Source: BOG-908 sp965199235 (lineage in GTDB: Bacteria > Pseudomonadota > Alphaproteobacteria > Acetobacterales > Acetobacteraceae). Taken from it: a DNA stretch of 64,000 nt. Of the stretch, positions 8,430 to 16,733 are shown in pieces. Both the position numbers and the translations under genes were made by a program. Location: assembly GCA_965199235.1 (NCBI GenBank), contig CBDAQU010000002.1:806001-870000 (forward strand), written 5' to 3'. The notes beneath the pieces were generated by a model that was not told the DNA's origin, did not search any database, and saw only the letters and a program-made list of their open reading frames with translations. Position 1 is the first letter of the stretch. Every line of letters begins with the position of its first letter.

Positions 8430-9254
8430 TCAGGCCAACTCGGGCAGTTTCGCCCAAACAGGTATCCGCACACTTAACGGCTTGCCAGCCGCCGTCAGCC
8501 TGCCGGAGGAGAGCGCGTCCAGTCGCAGCACCGCCAGGCCGAGCCCGCCTATGCTGGACCGCATCAGCCCGACCTCGCGCTCACCCGACAGCACAGGCGT
8601 GCCAGGCGGCGGCAGCGCCGCCGCGCCATGCACCGGCAGCAACCGCCGTTTGACTAGGCCGCGATAGCGCGTGCGCGCCGTCAGCTCCTGCCCCATGTAG
8701 CAGCCCTTCGTCCAAGACACGCCGTGCAGTTCGTTGAAGCCGGCCTCCAGCAGCACGGTCTTCTCCGCTTCCAGGTCGCGCGAGCCGTCCGGCAAGCCGA
8801 GCGACAGCCTGTGCGCGTCGTAGTCGGCCACATCCGCGTTCACCGTCAGCCCAAAGGGCGGCAGGTCGTTCGCTAGGACTCGCCACCCAGCCTCCGGCAG
8901 GCGCGGGTCGGGAGCCATAGCGCCCCCGCCCTCCGGCACGCCCTCCCAGCCAGCGAACACGTGCAAGCCGGTTGGGGCCACCACCGCATCGGCTCGCAGC
9001 CGGTAGCGTGATAGGCGCTGCGCCAGCATTGTGGCCAACCCTGCCTCGCAGTCGAGCAGCAGCCGGTCCCTGTCGGCCAGCACGAAGAAGTCGGCCAGCC
9101 ACTTGCCCTGCGGCGTCAGCAAGGCGGCCCACACCGCCTGGCCCGGCGCGGCCAGGGCCACGTCGTTCGAAACCAGCCCGTTGAGGAAGCCGACCCGGTC
9201 GGCTCCCGATACGGACAGCACAGCACGGGTTGGCAGATATGCAATCTTCGACAT
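8430..9254 (-). CDS. ygfZ: Folate-binding protein YgfZ
   Basis: A 274-residue member of the YgfZ/GcvT-like family, which binds tetrahydrofolate and helps maintain Fe-S enzymes such as the tRNA methylthiotransferase MiaB. The family hallmark K-G-C-Y-x-G-Q-E is present as KGCYMGQE (residues 183-190), and the N-terminal half shows the folate-binding fold (GFLNGLVSNDVALAAPGQAV). ATG 9254 gives the standard N-terminus MSKIAYLPTRAVLSVSG; longer upstream reading is spurious. It is divergent from the thioredoxin-family gene with a 138-bp shared upstream region. Confidence 0.9.
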   Translation of the reverse strand: MSKIAYLPTRAVLSVSGADRVGFLNGLVSNDVALAAPGQAVWAALLTPQGKWLADFFVLADRDRLLLDCEAGLATMLAQRLSRYRLRADAVVAPTGLHVFAGWEGVPEGGGAMAPDPRLPEAGWRVLANDLPPFGLTVNADVADYDAHRLSLGLPDGSRDLEAEKTVLLEAGFNELHGVSWTKGCYMGQELTARTRYRGLVKRRLLPVHGAAALPPPGTPVLSGEREVGLMRSSIGGLGLAVLRLDALSSGRLTAAGKPLSVRIPVWAKLPELA

Positions 9255-9392
9255 GCCATCCCAAGTGGCGCGTCGTCCGGGCGGCAGCAAGCGCCTGCGT
9301 GGGAGCGGCACCCTAGCGCGGGTTGCAGCGACGCGGCTAAGAAACATGTTAGTGAGACGGCTATCAGGCCCCAGTCTCAGGGACGAACGAGC

Positions 9393-10406
9393 ATGGACTA
9401 CATCATCGGCCAGAAACCGGCCGCGGCCCCGGGCGGGGCACGCCAGCGCCCGGCGGCCCGTCCGGCGGCAGGCCCCGCCATGACGCCACCTGCCGTGGGC
9501 GGCCCTGCGCCGGCCGGCGACATGATCGTTGATGGCGACCAGCGAACCTTCATGCAGGACGTCATCGAGGCGTCGCGCAGCATCCCCGTGCTGGTGGATT
9601 TCTGGGCTACCTGGTGCGGCCCGTGCAAGCAGCTCACCCCCGCGCTGGAGCGGGTGACGAAAGCCGCGAACGGCCGGCTGAAGCTTGTCAAGATCGACAT
9701 CGACAAGAACAAGCCCCTGGTCGCGCAGCTGAGCCAACTCGGGCTGCCGCTGCAATCCGTGCCGACCGTGGCCGCGTTCTGGCAGGGCCAGATTGCCGAC
9801 ATCTTCCAGGGCGCCCTGCCGGAGAGCGAGATCAAGCGTTTCGCCGAGGCGCTGCTAAAATTGGCCGGCGGCAGCATGCCCACGGCAGACCTGCTGGCCG
9901 AAGCCCGCGCTGTGATGGAGGCCGGGCAGCCGGAGGCAGCGGCAGATGGTTTTTCGGCCCTGCTGAACGAGGACCCGGAGAACCCCGAAGCGTGGGGCGG
10001 GCTGATCCGCGCCCTGCTGGCCCTGGGCGACGAGGAGCAAGCGGCAGACGCGCTTGCCCAGGTTCCTGCCAAGATTGCCGACCACGCAGAGGTCGCCGGC
10101 GCCCGCAGCGCGCTCGCCTTGGCCGCGGAGGGCCGACGAGCCGCTGGACAGATCGGCGTCTTCACCACCCGCCTTGCCGCCAACCCGGACGACCATGAGG
10201 CGCGCTACGAGCAGGCCACCGCATTGAACGCGGCAGGCAAACGCGACGAGGCTGCCGACGCGTTGCTGGAGGTCTTTCGACGGGACCGAAGCTGGCGCGA
10301 CGATGCCGCCCGCCAGCAGCTGCTGAAATTCTTTGAGGCCTGGGGCTTTGCCGACCCCGCCACCGTGGCGGCACGGCGAAAACTGTCCGCCCTGTTGTTC
10401 GCCTGA
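9393..10406 (+). CDS. Thioredoxin-domain TPR co-chaperone (YbbN/CnoX-like)
   Basis: A 337-residue protein with a Pro/Ala-rich N-terminal extension (residues 1-45), a thioredoxin domain with WCGPC at 74-78 and the cis-Pro loop VPTVAAFW, then tetratricopeptide-like helices from about residue 155. This order is that of YbbN/CnoX, a redox-sensitive holdase that hands clients to GroEL and DnaK. Unlike E. coli CnoX, which lacks a full CxxC, both active-site cysteines are present, so it may retain redox activity. It heads a run with the LON-domain and Trm112-like genes; the LON gene starts three bases after its stop. Confidence 0.88.
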   Translation: MDYIIGQKPAAAPGGARQRPAARPAAGPAMTPPAVGGPAPAGDMIVDGDQRTFMQDVIEASRSIPVLVDFWATWCGPCKQLTPALERVTKAANGRLKLVKIDIDKNKPLVAQLSQLGLPLQSVPTVAAFWQGQIADIFQGALPESEIKRFAEALLKLAGGSMPTADLLAEARAVMEAGQPEAAADGFSALLNEDPENPEAWGGLIRALLALGDEEQAADALAQVPAKIADHAEVAGARSALALAAEGRRAAGQIGVFTTRLAANPDDHEARYEQATALNAAGKRDEAADALLEVFRRDRSWRDDAARQQLLKFFEAWGFADPATVAARRKLSALLFA

Positions 10407-10409
10407 GCC

Positions 10410-11072
10410 ATGATGAGCCTCCTCCGTCCGACCCTGGCCGACCTGCCGTCGGAGTTCCCGATCTTCCCGCTGCCTGGTGCGCTGCTGCTGCCGCATGGCC
10501 GCCTGCCGCTCAACATCTTCGAGCCGCGCTACCTCGCCCTCGTCGATGACAGCCTGGCCCAGGGCCGGTATTTCGGCATGATCCAGCCGAACGCCCATGC
10601 TCCTCGGGTGCCGAACGGCCCCAGCCTCTACCAGATCGGCTGCCTTGGCCGGCTCAGCCAGTTCGCCGAGACGGATGATGGCCGCTATCTCATCACGCTG
10701 ACCGGCATCAGCCGCTTCCGCGTCAACGACGAACTGCCGATTCGTCACGGCTACCGGCGCATCGCCGCCGATTTTGCGCCGTTCAGCGCAGACCTTGCCA
10801 CGCCGAGCACCGGCATGGGCACCAGACGCGAGGAGCTGCTCGGAGCGTTGCGCCCATTCTTCACCATGCACGACATCGATGCCAACTGGGACGCGATCGA
10901 GCGCATGCCGGAGGCGATGCTGGTGACGACGCTTGCCATGCTGTGCCCGTTTGATGATGCGGAGAAGCAAGCGCTGCTGGAAGCGCCCACCGATGCTGAC
11001 CGCTCCGCCGACCTGCTGGCGCTGTTGCGGATGTCGATCCACGAGGGCGACCCAAGCGCCAGGCCGAGCTAG
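10410..11072 (+). CDS. LON peptidase substrate-binding-domain protein
   Basis: A 220-residue protein made of a single LON N-terminal (substrate-binding) domain: FPIFPLPGALLLPHGRLPLN, IFEPRYLALVDDSLAQG, then IGCLGRLSQFAETDDGRYLI. It has neither the AAA+ nor the protease domain of Lon. Such stand-alone proteins are common in Proteobacteria and of unknown function. ATG 10410 comes three bases after the stop of the thioredoxin gene, so the two are surely cotranscribed; ATG 10413 is equally possible. Confidence 0.9.
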   Translation: MMSLLRPTLADLPSEFPIFPLPGALLLPHGRLPLNIFEPRYLALVDDSLAQGRYFGMIQPNAHAPRVPNGPSLYQIGCLGRLSQFAETDDGRYLITLTGISRFRVNDELPIRHGYRRIAADFAPFSADLATPSTGMGTRREELLGALRPFFTMHDIDANWDAIERMPEAMLVTTLAMLCPFDDAEKQALLEAPTDADRSADLLALLRMSIHEGDPSARPS

Positions 11073-11080
11073 GCCCGCGC

Positions 11081-11248
11081 ATGCTCGACCCAAGGCTGCT
11101 GGAAATCCTGGTGTGCCCCGTCACCAAGGGGCCGCTCGAATACGATCGAAACGCAGACGAGTTGGTCAGCCGCAAGGCAGGCTTGGCTTACCCCATACGC
11201 GACGGCGTACCGATCATGCTGCCCGACGAGGCTCGCACCCTGGACTGA
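11081..11248 (+). CDS. Trm112 family protein (UPF0434)
   Basis: A 55-residue protein starting at ATG 11081. It reads MLDPRLLEILVCPVTKGPL, then KAGLAYPIRDGVPIMLPDEA, the complete signature of the short bacterial Trm112-like family. The eukaryotic homologue activates several methyltransferases; bacterial members are thought to be small partner proteins. Only the first Cys of the zinc ligands seen in eukaryotes is present. It lies eight bases after the LON-domain gene and is the third member of that operon. Confidence 0.9.
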   Translation: MLDPRLLEILVCPVTKGPLEYDRNADELVSRKAGLAYPIRDGVPIMLPDEARTLD

Positions 11249-11321
11249 GCACACCCAATTCTGGCCGGAGCGATCGCCGGGAATTTGCATCGGGCGCCGT
11301 ATTGAGCCTTGCTAGCGCAGA

Positions 11322-13331
11322 GTGCTTTGGAGCCCGGCCATCTCACGCGAACTCACCGCCCGCGGCTTGGTCCTGGGCGCCCTTATCACGGTCGTGTTCA
11401 CCGCGGCGAACGTCTATCTCGGCCTGAAGGTCGGGCTCACCTTCGCAAGCTCGATCCCAGCCGCCGTCATCTCCATGGCCGTGCTCCGCGCGGTCGGCGG
11501 AGGCAGCATCCTGGAAAACAACCTCGTGCAGACCCAGGCATCGGCTGCCGGCACGCTGTCCTCGGTGATATTCGTACTGCCCGCCCTGGTCATGGTCGGC
11601 CACTGGCACGGCTTTCCGTTCTGGCAGAGTGCCGGGGTGTGCGCGGCGGGCGGCACGATGGGCGTGCTGTTCACCATCCCGCTGCGCCGCGCCATGGTGG
11701 TCCACTCCCCGCTGCCCTATCCGGAGGGCGTGGCCGCAGCCGAGATCCTGCGCGTCGGCCATCGTGCGGCAGATGGGGGCGAGACCGCGCCCGGCGAGCC
11801 GGGCGCCGCCGACATCGCCGCAGGCGGCATCGTCGCCGCAGCAGCCAGCTTCGCCGCCACCGGCCTGCACGTGCTGGGCGAAGGGATCAGCCAGTGGTTC
11901 ACTCTGGGCAACGCCGCGTTCCGGCTGTCCACGGGGTTTTCTCTGGCGCTGCTCGGCGCCGGCTACCTGGTAGGCATCGCCGGCGGCCTGTCGATGCTGC
12001 TGGGCGCCGTGCTCGCCTGGGGCGTGGCCGTGCCCGTGCTCACCTCCCTGCATCCCGCGCCGGTCGGGACGGCCATCGTGCCCTACGCCACAGGGCTGTG
12101 GGCGCACCAGGTGCGCTTCATGGGCGCCGGCGTCATCGCGGTCGCGGCGATCTGGTCGCTGGCCGGGCTGATGGGGCCGACAATCGCGGGCGTGCGCGAC
12201 AGCCTGGCCGCAAGCAGGCGCACGCCCGGCGAGGCGGGGGCGCCGGAAACCGACCGCGACCTCTCGCCTGGCACCGTGCTGGCCGTGTTCGGCGCCGCGC
12301 TGCTGGCGATGGCGGTGACGTTCGCCGCGTTCCTGGCCGGCACGCCAGCCGTCACAATCTGGGGCCTGGTCGCGTTCGGCTGCGCGTTCTCGGTGCTGTT
12401 CGGCTTTCTGGTCGCGGCCGCCTGCGGCTACATGGCGGGCCTGGTCGGCAGCTCCAGCTCGCCCATCTCAGGCATCGCCATCATCGCCACGATCCTGACC
12501 TCGCTGCTTCTGCTGCTGATCCTGCGCGGAGACGGCATGCTGGCCAGCGAGCAGGGGCGGCAGGCGGCCGTCGCGTTCGCGCTGTTCACCGTGTCGGTCG
12601 TACTGACGACGGCGACCATATCGAACGACAACCTGCAGGACCTCAAGACCGGCTACCTGGTGGGCGCTACACCCTGGCGGCAGCAGGCGGTGCTGGTGGT
12701 GGGCTGCGTGGTGGGCGCGCTGATCATCCCGCCGGTGCTGGACCTGCTCTATCACGCGTACGGCTTTCCCGGCGCCATGCCGCAGCCCAACATGGACGGC
12801 AACCAGGCGCTGGCCGCCCCGCAGGCCACCCTGATGGCGGCCATCGCCCGCGGCATCTTCGGCCACGCGCTGGATTGGACCTCGATCGGCGTCGGGCTGG
12901 CGACCGGGCTGGTGCTGATCCTGGTGGACCTCGCCCTCAAGCGCACCGGGCGGGCAGGGCTGCCGGTGCTGGCCGTCGGCATCGGGCTCTATCTGCCGCC
13001 GACCGTGGGCGTCACCCTGGCGGCCGGCGCCGTCCTGGGATGGATTACCGACAGGCGGCTGCGAGGACGCCCGACCGCGGAACAGGCGCGCCGTCGCGGC
13101 GTTCTGCTCGCTTCCGGCTTCATCGTCGGCGAGAGCCTGGTGGGCGTCGCGATGGCGGCGGTCATCGGCCTGTCCGGCAGCCAGTCGCCGCTCGCCTTGG
13201 TCGGCGCGGGTTTCGAAGGTGCTGCGGGCTGGCTCGGGCTGGCCGTGTTCCTGGCCGTGGCAGGCGCGTTCTACGCTGCCACGACACGACGAATGCCCGA
13301 CCGAACACGCCGTCTGGACGCCGAGGCGTAA
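11322..13331 (+). CDS. OPT-family oligopeptide/metal-chelate transporter
   Basis: A 669-residue polytopic membrane protein of the oligopeptide transporter (OPT) family, proton-coupled importers of oligopeptides or metal chelates. The N-terminal signature is clear (VFTAANVYLGLKVGLTFASS, SILENNLVQTQASAAGTLSS). Other conserved elements are SSSSPISGIAI near residue 380, ISNDNLQDLKTGYLVGATPW near 430 and a PQANLM-like block. The start is GTG 11322, about 70 bp after the Trm112-like gene, so it may be the last gene of that run or have its own promoter. The substrate cannot be inferred. Confidence 0.9.
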   Translation: MLWSPAISRELTARGLVLGALITVVFTAANVYLGLKVGLTFASSIPAAVISMAVLRAVGGGSILENNLVQTQASAAGTLSSVIFVLPALVMVGHWHGFPFWQSAGVCAAGGTMGVLFTIPLRRAMVVHSPLPYPEGVAAAEILRVGHRAADGGETAPGEPGAADIAAGGIVAAAASFAATGLHVLGEGISQWFTLGNAAFRLSTGFSLALLGAGYLVGIAGGLSMLLGAVLAWGVAVPVLTSLHPAPVGTAIVPYATGLWAHQVRFMGAGVIAVAAIWSLAGLMGPTIAGVRDSLAASRRTPGEAGAPETDRDLSPGTVLAVFGAALLAMAVTFAAFLAGTPAVTIWGLVAFGCAFSVLFGFLVAAACGYMAGLVGSSSSPISGIAIIATILTSLLLLLILRGDGMLASEQGRQAAVAFALFTVSVVLTTATISNDNLQDLKTGYLVGATPWRQQAVLVVGCVVGALIIPPVLDLLYHAYGFPGAMPQPNMDGNQALAAPQATLMAAIARGIFGHALDWTSIGVGLATGLVLILVDLALKRTGRAGLPVLAVGIGLYLPPTVGVTLAAGAVLGWITDRRLRGRPTAEQARRRGVLLASGFIVGESLVGVAMAAVIGLSGSQSPLALVGAGFEGAAGWLGLAVFLAVAGAFYAATTRRMPDRTRRLDAEA

Positions 13332-13397
13332 TGGCTGGCATCCGGGGCTGAACTGCCTCTGGACACGGCGCCCCACCGCTTGGCAGTTTGCCCGCCT

Positions 13398-13482
13398 GCC
13401 CGCCTGGCGAAATGGTAGACGCAGCGGACTTAAAATCCGCAGCCTTATGGGCGTACCGGTTCAAGTCCGGTGGTGGGCACCA
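13398..13482 (+). tRNA. tRNA-Leu (anticodon UAA)
   Basis: An 85-base class II tRNA. The acceptor stem GCCCGCC pairs with GGTGGGC (one G-U), followed by discriminator A and encoded CCA at 13480-13482. The anticodon arm is GCGGA-CTTAAAA-TCCGC, giving anticodon TAA. There is a long variable arm (GCCTTATGGGCGT), as expected for leucine, and the T arm is ACCGG-TTCAAGT-CCGGT. Confidence 0.95.
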
Positions 13483-13823
13483 TTGAGCGTCTTCCAAGAA
13501 CTCGCCCGATAGCGGAGGTGATGTGATCTGAGCAAGGTCGGAGCTGGAAGCCATGGACAGCGTCATTAAGCTTCGTCAGCACAGTGCTGCCTTGGATACC
13601 GGCTATACCATCCCGCCGCGCTTGCAGGATAACAGGACCTGCCCATTGTCGGTGATCAAATCTGGTGAGATGCGACATGCGTTGGGCATTGGTGATTTTG
13701 ACTCTGGCAGTCTCAGCTTGTTCCCTGTTCAACGGCCCGGTCGTGCCTCCGCCTCCGTTCAAGGGCGAGCCGACCGGCGCAGACACCGGCTCCGCGAGGT
13801 AGCCGAGCGTTTGCGCGCCCCGG
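13483..13823. other. Intergenic stretch, no supported gene
   Basis: About 340 bp between the tRNA and a short minus-strand gene. Both strands have open frames here, but their composition is not protein-like, none has a convincing start signal, and one ends in a peptide that is simply the translated tRNA 3' end. No integrase remnant or duplicated tRNA end was seen, so there is no support for an integration site. Confidence 0.5.
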
Positions 13824-14018
13824 TCAAACGTCGTCGGGCGACAGCGTCGCAATCGCTTCTGCGGCGCGGGTGTGGATCTCCGCCTCCTGCTCGTAGCGTT
13901 TGGGGAAGCGCTCGCGCCTGGCCTGCACCAGGGCCTGCTTGGCTTTCCCCTCGTGCCACTGCTTGACCGCCAGCACGCCGGCTGCCCAGCCGCGGCGATA
14001 GTCGGCGTCGTCGGTCAC
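13824..14018 (-). CDS. Small hypothetical protein
   Basis: A 64-residue protein, taken from GTG 14018 (VTDDADYRRGWAAGVLAVKQ). It is charged, helical and without cysteines or membrane segments, ending IATLSPDDV. Its start lies 17 bases after the stop of the SDR gene on the same strand, so it is probably the last gene of that transcript. I do not recognise a family. Protein-like composition and tight spacing are the only support. Confidence 0.5.
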   Translation of the reverse strand: MTDDADYRRGWAAGVLAVKQWHEGKAKQALVQARRERFPKRYEQEAEIHTRAAEAIATLSPDDV

Positions 14019-14034
14019 GGCTGCGCCCCGCCTG

Positions 14035-15045
14035 CTATGGCTGTCCGCTGCCGCCTGCCGAGCCATACACTTGGCCGTTGGCGTAGCTGGCGTCTGCTGC
14101 GGCGAGTTGCACGTAGATCGAGCCTAGTTCAGCCGGCTGCCCTGGGCGGCCGAGGGGCGTCTTGCCGCCGAAGGTCGCGAGCTTCTCCATCGTGGCGCCG
14201 CCGCTGACCTGCAAAGGGGTCCAGATGGGCCCCGGCGCCACCCCGTTCACGCGGATGCCCTTGGGCCCCAGCTGCTTGCCGAGCGACTTGACGAAGTTCA
14301 TCGTCGCCGCCTTGGTCTGCGCATAGTCGTACAGCTCGGGCGACGGATCGTAGGCCTGCTCGGACGTGGTCGCGATGATCGCCGAGCCAGGCTGCATGTG
14401 CGGCAGAGCGGCCTTGATGATCCAGAACGGCGCGTAGATGTTGGTCTTCATCGTCGCGTCGAAATCCTCGCTCGACACGTCCAGGACCGATGCGCGGGCC
14501 TGCTGGCGGGCGGCGTTGCTGACCACGATGTCCAACCCGCCCAGGCCGCGCACCGCTTCTGCCACCAGATGCTGGCAGAACGCCTCGTCCCTCAGGTCGC
14601 CGGGGATGGCCAGGCCGATACGGTGCTCGGCGCGGATCAGGGCGATCACCTGGCGCGCGTCGGGCTCTTCGGCAGGCAGGTAGTTTATCGCGACGTCTGC
14701 CCCCTCGCGCGCAAACGCGATGGCCGCGGCCCTGCCCATGCCGGAATCGCCGCCGGTGATCAGCGCGCGCCTGCCGGCCAGGCGACCGGAACCGCGATAA
14801 CTGGTCTCTCCATGGTCCGGCGGCGGATCCATCTGGCTCGCCAGACCGGGCCAGGGCTGAGACTGTTTTTGGAAGGGCGGCCGAGGATACTTTGTACGCG
14901 GGTCCGAGATCGCCGGCTCGGACGGCAATGTCGCCGGCGCTTGCGCGGCCGTTCCGGCCATGGCGGCCGAACTGACGGCTGCCGCGGCCAGCCCCAGGCC
15001 GGCGGTGCTGAATATCTCGCGGCGGGAAAGTGGGTCGTTCTCCAA
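14035..15045 (-). CDS. Tat-exported short-chain dehydrogenase/reductase
   Basis: A 336-residue classical SDR oxidoreductase. It has the nucleotide-binding motif TGGDSGMG (residues 97-104), NAAR near 177-180, and the catalytic pair in YAQTK (Tyr241, Lys245). The first 90 residues are an extension seen in YghA-like SDRs (KYPRPPFQKQSQPWPGLASQ). The very N-terminus, SRREIFSTAGLGLAAAAV, looks like a twin-arginine signal, so the folded enzyme may be exported with its cofactor. The substrate is unknown; annotated relatives are often called glucose or general alcohol dehydrogenases. The 280-bp upstream region is shared with the divergent photoreceptor gene. Confidence 0.82.
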   Translation of the reverse strand: MENDPLSRREIFSTAGLGLAAAAVSSAAMAGTAAQAPATLPSEPAISDPRTKYPRPPFQKQSQPWPGLASQMDPPPDHGETSYRGSGRLAGRRALITGGDSGMGRAAAIAFAREGADVAINYLPAEEPDARQVIALIRAEHRIGLAIPGDLRDEAFCQHLVAEAVRGLGGLDIVVSNAARQQARASVLDVSSEDFDATMKTNIYAPFWIIKAALPHMQPGSAIIATTSEQAYDPSPELYDYAQTKAATMNFVKSLGKQLGPKGIRVNGVAPGPIWTPLQVSGGATMEKLATFGGKTPLGRPGQPAELGSIYVQLAAADASYANGQVYGSAGGSGQP

Positions 15046-15324
15046 GGTCCTGCTCCGAATGAGTGTTCGGGCGCAGAACGCGCCAGCCTGCGCGTCGCTC
15101 CATCATGTTTTGGTCGTGTCGACGAAGGCCATCGCAGCCTGTTACGCCAAACGACTATCCACACATGTTTTCAGGCCGGCTACGAACTTTCTTGACGGGC
15201 CGAATAACTTGTTCAAGATGAGGCTATAAGGAGCCGCCCGGCAGATTATGTCGGGACAAACCTGCGGCCAAGGCATCGGCCAAGATGCCTGACCGGCCGA
15301 TAACGATCGGGAGCGGCCATTGGG

Positions 15325-16659
15325 ATGGTGCATCTGCGTGGGTCAGGCAAAATGCTGAACCCGTTTACTTCGCTTCAAACTGCCCCGGCGTTGTCGACGA
15401 TCGTCTATCGCAGCAAGGCCGTCAAAGCCCTGTCGCCGCGTGAGCTTCATGAGTTGACCCGCGTGGCCCAGGCCCGCAACGCACGCGAGTCTGTCACCGG
15501 GCTCATGCTCTACGACAACGAGCATTTCTTTCAGTGGCTGGAAGGCCCGCCCGGCGGCGTCGACCGGGTCATGGGATCAATCCGCGCGGACAAGCGTCAC
15601 CACGACATAGAGATCCTGGAAAACCAGTCGGCCAAGGCTCGCACGTTCGATGGCTGGACGATGAAGCTGGCCGCTCAGGTGCCGGCGAACGCATCCTGGC
15701 GCCGGGAGGTGATCGCGCCGCCAAAGGAGATTGTCGAAGGCTTGCGGCAACGTCCGGAGGCGGCACCCGTGCTGCTTGCCAAGCTGCTGCCTCTGTCCGC
15801 AATCGAGTCTGAGGCCATCTCGGTCGCCGACGCGATCACCGGGATGCCTTTGCAGAGCGCAACGGCAGCGGTTCTCAAGGGCGTGATACTGGCCAAGGTG
15901 ATCCCGCAGCTGGCACGCGACGTGGGCATCGCTGGACCGGCGGCAAGCAAGCGTGCGGCCGAGCTAGCCGAGTTGCTGATCGCACCGGACGAGCAAGCGG
16001 CGCGCGAACTGATCGAGGAAATGCGCGCCGCCGGCGGGGCGCAGCCCATGCTGTACGCCACCCTGTTCGAACCCGCGGCACGCTCGCTGGGCGATTTGTG
16101 GACCGAGGATTTCTGCAGTGAGTTCGACGTGACGCTGGGCTTGTGCCGGCTGCAGAACGCGGTCCGGCTGCTCGCGGCCGGCAACCCGGTCCGGCTGGCG
16201 AACAAGGCGCAGCATCCCGTGGTGCTGATTGCGCCGGAGCCTGGCGAGCTGCACCGCCTGGGTGCTGCGATGGACGGTACAGTGCTGCGCGACGCCGGCT
16301 GGTCGCCACGTTGCGAGTACCCCGCCAACGATCAGGCGCTGCAGGACCTGGTCTCGTCGAACTGGGTGGACGTGCTCGACCTGTCGCTGAGCGTCGCGTT
16401 CCGGCGCGAGCATTGGATGGGGAGGATGACCGAAACCATCACGCAGGCCCGCCGAGCCTCGCAGAACCCCGCCTTGCTGGTGATGGTCGGCGGCCGCATG
16501 TTCGTCGAGGAGAGCACGGCGAGCGCCACCGTCGGTGCCGACCTGTCGAGCAGAACCGCGCTGGGCGTGGACCGCTCCATCCTGCAAACAGTAAGCGCGT
16601 CCAGAACCAGCGTGCCAACGCCATTGGCATCGATGGAAGTGACGGCACTCCTATCATAA
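15325..16659 (+). CDS. AppA-like BLUF photoreceptor with B12-fold (SCHIC-type) domain
   Basis: A 444-residue protein with the architecture of AppA, the blue-light and redox antirepressor of photosynthesis genes in Rhodobacter. The N-terminal BLUF domain (about 20-115) keeps every flavin-pocket residue at a constant +7 offset from AppA: Tyr28, Asn52, Gln70, Trp111 and Met113. Residues 165-280 form the helical cap of a B12-binding module (LWTEDFCSEFDVTLGLCRLQ), and 295-395 the Rossmann-like part with His310 in ELHRLG, where a DxHxxG-type motif is expected. In AppA this part binds haem. The Cys-rich tail of AppA is absent. Start ATG 15325 has GGAG upstream; ATG 15352 is an alternative. No PpsR-like repressor is in the window. 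Confidence 0.85.
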   Translation: MVHLRGSGKMLNPFTSLQTAPALSTIVYRSKAVKALSPRELHELTRVAQARNARESVTGLMLYDNEHFFQWLEGPPGGVDRVMGSIRADKRHHDIEILENQSAKARTFDGWTMKLAAQVPANASWRREVIAPPKEIVEGLRQRPEAAPVLLAKLLPLSAIESEAISVADAITGMPLQSATAAVLKGVILAKVIPQLARDVGIAGPAASKRAAELAELLIAPDEQAARELIEEMRAAGGAQPMLYATLFEPAARSLGDLWTEDFCSEFDVTLGLCRLQNAVRLLAAGNPVRLANKAQHPVVLIAPEPGELHRLGAAMDGTVLRDAGWSPRCEYPANDQALQDLVSSNWVDVLDLSLSVAFRREHWMGRMTETITQARRASQNPALLVMVGGRMFVEESTASATVGADLSSRTALGVDRSILQTVSASRTSVPTPLASMEVTALLS

Positions 16660-16661
16660 GC

Positions 16662-16702
16662 AAAGTTTTTTGGTTCTTTTTTCAAAAAAGAACCGCTTCC
16701 CC
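16662..16702 (+). repeat. AT-rich palindromic repeat, copy 1
   Basis: AAAGTTTTTTGG followed by GGTTCTTTTTT-C-AAAAAAGAACC, a nearly perfect hairpin, then GCTTCCCC. It is AT-rich in GC-rich DNA and sits between the photoreceptor gene and the MFS gene. Three relatives are at 18307, 27502 and 27582. The stem could act as a transcription terminator in either direction. Confidence 0.7.
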
Positions 16703-16733
16703 TATGCTGCAAACAAACAGGGGAGCCGTCCAA

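Noticed and set aside
10410..11072. LON-domain protein as Lon protease
   Set aside because: Only the N-terminal substrate-binding domain is present; there are no ATPase or protease domains.
11309..13351. 680-codon frame overlapping the OPT transporter
   Set aside because: Frame-shifted shadow of the transporter gene, extremely Arg/Gly-rich.
13398..13823. tRNA-Leu as an integration (att) site
   Set aside because: No integrase and no repeated tRNA 3' end downstream were seen.
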